Shown here: positions 32,704-34,593 of the stretch, in pieces
Layout: the number at the start of each line of letters is the position of its first letter
How positions within the stretch are numbered: the stretch's first letter is position 1
Source: Clostridia bacterium
GTDB lineage: Bacteria > Bacillota > Clostridia > Monoglobales > Monoglobaceae
Direction of reading: 5' to 3'
NCBI GenBank assembly: GCA_900769795.1
Contig: CAAGHZ010000040.1
Location: forward strand, 1-34,593
DNA: 34,593 bases
The notes under the pieces: model-generated
What the model was told of the DNA's origin: nothing
Database searches by the model: none
What the model saw: the letters and a program-made list of their open reading frames with translations, nothing else
Made by a program: the position numbers and the translations under genes

Positions 32704-33801
32704 ATGGATTTAAAACTCAGAGACAAAAAAGAATGTAAGTTTGATGCCGTATCCCTCGGTGAAGTTATGCTTCGTCTTGACCCGGGTGAGGGCAGAATTC
32801 GTACTGCAAGAAACTTCCGTGCATGGGAAGGCGGCGGCGAATACAACGTAATCCGCGGACTTCACAAGTGCTTTAAGATGGACACTGCAGTTATCACTGC
32901 TTTTGCAGAGAACGAGGTTGGCTACCTGATGGAAGATTTTATCGAGCAGGGTGGCGTAAACACATCTTTGATTAAGTGGATGAAGACCGACGGTATAGGC
33001 AGAGTTTGCCGTAACGGACTTAACTTTACAGAGCGCGGTTATGGTATCCGCGGCGCGGTTGGATGCTCTGACAGAGCAAATACTGCAATCTCAAAGGCAA
33101 CACCTGAGGATTTTGATTTTGAATACATATTCGGTAAGCTCGGTGTTCGCTGGCTCCATACAGGCGGCATCTATGCAGCACTTTCAGAACAGTCATGCGA
33201 GACAGTTCTTGCAGCTGTTAAGACCGCTAAAAAGTATGGCACAATAATCTCTTACGACCTTAACTACCGCCCATCTATGTGGAGCGCAATCGGTGGTCTT
33301 GAAAAGGCACAGGAGGTTAACAAAGAAATCGCAAAGTATGTTGACGTTATGATCGGTAACGAAGAAGACTTTACTGCTTGTCTCGGCCTTGAGATAGAGG
33401 GCAACGACAAAGACCTCAAAGAACTCAACCTTGACGGCTACAAGAAGATGATTGCAGAGGCTGCAAAGGCATATCCTAACTTTAAGGTTATCGCAACAAC
33501 TCTTCGTGAGGTTAAGACCGCAACAGTGAACGACTGGAGCGCTATCTGCTGGGCAGACGGCGAGGTTTACAAGGCAAAAGACTATAAGGGTCTTGAGATT
33601 ATGGACAGAGTCGGCGGCGGTGACTCTTTTGCATCAGGTCTTATCTATGGTCTTATGACAGGATGCGACCCTGAGACCGCAGTTAACTACGGTGCAGCAC
33701 ACGGTGCACTTGCTATGACAACACCAGGTGATACCACAATGGCTAATAAAAAAGAAGTTGAAGGCATCATGGGCGGCGCAGGCGCAAGAGTACAGAGATA
33801 A
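32704..33801 (+). CDS. PfkB-family sugar kinase, 2-keto-3-deoxygluconate kinase-like
   Basis: A 365-residue ribokinase-family enzyme. The N-terminal SLGEVMLRLDP and WEGGGEYNVIRGL (about 17-53) form the sugar-binding start, and DRVGGGDSFASG at 301-312 is the anion hole with catalytic D307. The GEVMLRL start and the overall layout match KdgK, which phosphorylates 2-keto-3-deoxygluconate before aldol cleavage. AAGGAG precedes the ATG. The perfect promoter and regular codon use suggest high expression. No KDPG aldolase or uronate genes are adjacent, so the substrate remains inferred. Confidence 0.88.
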   Translation: MDLKLRDKKECKFDAVSLGEVMLRLDPGEGRIRTARNFRAWEGGGEYNVIRGLHKCFKMDTAVITAFAENEVGYLMEDFIEQGGVNTSLIKWMKTDGIGRVCRNGLNFTERGYGIRGAVGCSDRANTAISKATPEDFDFEYIFGKLGVRWLHTGGIYAALSEQSCETVLAAVKTAKKYGTIISYDLNYRPSMWSAIGGLEKAQEVNKEIAKYVDVMIGNEEDFTACLGLEIEGNDKDLKELNLDGYKKMIAEAAKAYPNFKVIATTLREVKTATVNDWSAICWADGEVYKAKDYKGLEIMDRVGGGDSFASGLIYGLMTGCDPETAVNYGAAHGALAMTTPGDTTMANKKEVEGIMGGAGARVQR

Positions 33802-33811
33802 GATGAAAATC

Positions 33812-33847
33812 AAAAACGCATATCGCATTGCGATATGCGTTTTTTTT
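33812..33847. terminator. Bidirectional intrinsic terminator
   Basis: ACGCATATCGC (33816-33826) pairs perfectly with GCGATATGCGT (33830-33840), with A-runs on the left and T-runs on the right. It ends the kinase transcript and the opposing gene that stops at 33846. Confidence 0.9.
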
Positions 33848-34280
33848 ATAGATACGGTCTTATGTCGATGGTCAGTTGATGCTCCATATTTATAAGTTTT
33901 TTTGCAATGTCTTTAGACTTTTCGTCTGCGGCTTCGTATTTGTTAAGGTATTTGTTAAGAGATTTGACCCCCATATTGCATCCGTCGGTAATCAAATCCG
34001 CAATCGTATGGTCGTTGTCGTTCATGGCAATCATAAGGTTGGTTTTCAGCCATGACATTCCCTTTGCCATAGGGTTTGGCTCTTTGCCCTCGTCGTGGTA
34101 TTGGTTGAGAAGTTCGTGGGTTTCGCTGCCAAGCCTTTGATGTTCTTCTTTTGAACTGCTAAGCAAACGCTTAAAGTCTTGGCTTTCAACGTTATCAAGG
34201 ACTTCTTCAATAGAGGTCACACCCATTTTTATTCCTGCGTTACACTCTTTTAAAAGTTCTACTGTATCATTATTTATCAT
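33846..34280 (-). CDS. Ferritin-like four-helix-bundle protein of unknown function
   Basis: A 144-residue, nearly all-helical protein. Helices of about 25 residues contain regularly spaced acidic and histidine residues: GVTSIEEVLDNV, KEEHQRLGSETHELLNQYHD, NDNDHTIADLITDGCNMG and KLINMEHQLTIDIRPYL. The pattern resembles small ferritin-like or DUF2383-type proteins, often stress- or spore-associated, but I cannot place it in a family with certainty. The start ATG and its AGGTG ribosome binding site lie within one arm of a strong inverted repeat (34278-34327). Confidence 0.75.
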   Translation of the reverse strand: MINNDTVELLKECNAGIKMGVTSIEEVLDNVESQDFKRLLSSSKEEHQRLGSETHELLNQYHDEGKEPNPMAKGMSWLKTNLMIAMNDNDHTIADLITDGCNMGVKSLNKYLNKYEAADEKSKDIAKKLINMEHQLTIDIRPYL

Positions 34281-34327
34281 AAAATTTCACCTCTTTGGTA
34301 GTGTTTACCGAAGGTGAAAATTTTATG
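34278..34327 (-). promoter_or_regulatory. Long inverted repeat covering the start codon and RBS of the ferritin-like gene
   Basis: CATAAAATTTCACCT (34278-34292) and AGGTGAAAATTTTATG (34312-34327) are reverse complements except for one extra A. Inside, GGTA and TACC also pair. In a minus-strand transcript the 3' arm contains the ribosome binding site and AUG, so the hairpin would hide both. Alternatively it is a DNA operator: a weak sporulation-type promoter (CATA, 18 bp, AACACTA) overlaps it and would start transcription inside the repeat. Confidence 0.55.
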
Positions 34328-34593
34328 TAAATATTTATTAAAATAAAACTTATATCTCAATACGCCTGGCCCGGTTCCGCTCGCCCACCCGAGCGGAGTC
34401 CATCGTTTCGCTTCGCGAAACTTGGATAAAGGGGCACAGCCCCTTTAAATCCCCGGTGTCTACAAAGTAAAATTTCTCCAAAACACACTACAACAGTTTG
34501 CTATATTGTTCAAAGCCAAATCCAATTTGTTAAAACATTATTTGTTTTAGCAAAGCAAAATTTTTTACATAACCCACATCAAAATGTTGCTCA
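34328..34593. repeat. Structured intergenic repeat element, copy 2, and gene-free right end
   Basis: 34381-34454 matches 12671-12744: CCCGAGCGGAGTC, a hairpin (GTTTCGC/GCGAAAC), and GATAAAGGGGCACAGCCCCTTTAAATCCCC. Further right, AAAGCCAAATCCAATT (about 34513) recalls AAAGCCAAACCCAATT near 12558, but on the other side of the element. No gene is visible to the window's end. Confidence 0.55.

Noticed and set aside
3430..34593. CRISPR array, prophage structural genes, insertion sequence transposases or rRNA
   Set aside because: None seen: no regular short repeats with unique spacers, no transposase-like proteins and no rRNA-like sequence.

Overview
The window looks like chromosome of a low-GC, endospore-forming Firmicute of the class Clostridia, probably a gut-type lineage. 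Four things point that way: a gerA-type germinant receptor operon behind a sigma-G-like promoter, a SpoIID-like peptidoglycan-binding protein, the YybS-GdpP-RplI-DnaB gene order known from Firmicutes, and short intergenic repeats of a kind common in gut Clostridia. Species cannot be named from the sequence alone.

Region 1 (1-3764) is the integrase end of an integrated element that continues off the left edge. In order it holds a ~72-bp-period imperfect repeat array (9-333), three small inverted repeats, an excisionase-like HTH gene, a free-standing integrase arm-binding domain (74 aa), two full tyrosine recombinases of one subfamily, and a complete tRNA-Ser(CGA) on the minus strand. Then, 157 bp further on, comes the 5' half of a second tRNA-Ser(CGA), cut at the end of its anticodon loop and still behind a consensus sigma-A promoter. 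The simplest reading is that the element inserted in the anticodon loop of the host tRNA-Ser(CGA) and brought a whole replacement tRNA placed to be read from the host promoter. This is the most notable observation in the window.

Region 2 (3765-8050): a non-coding stretch with five DnaA-box-like sites in 113 bp, then a minus-strand operon for a surface or spore protein set (carboxypeptidase-regulatory-like protein, SpoIID-like protein with three PG-binding domains, single PG-binding domain), and a plus-strand SLH-M15 peptidase.

Region 3 (8058-12499) is a minus-strand operon: argF, GNAT acetyltransferase, asnS, TPR membrane protein, endonuclease/exonuclease/phosphatase-family protein. Region 4 (12500-15414) holds an intergenic repeat, a YcdB/YcdC-SLH surface protein behind an ECF-sigma-like promoter, and an AbrB-family regulator with a zinc ribbon. 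Region 5 (15408-18955) is a germinant receptor operon in which the B (permease) and C (lipoprotein) subunits are fused in one reading frame.

Region 6 (19011-32202) is a long minus-strand directon starting at a promoter near 32200: DUF2232/YybS, gdpP, rplI, dnaB, tilS, hpt, aminotransferase, trpS, tagO-like, wecB, metY. It combines c-di-AMP turnover, replication, translation, purine salvage, wall-glycan precursors and sulfur amino-acid synthesis. Two intergenic repeat elements interrupt it. Region 7 (32203-34593) has a free-standing PTS EIIB domain, a KdgK-like sugar kinase with a perfect sigma-A promoter, a ferritin-like four-helix protein whose start codon sits in a strong inverted repeat, and a second copy of the repeat seen at 12671.
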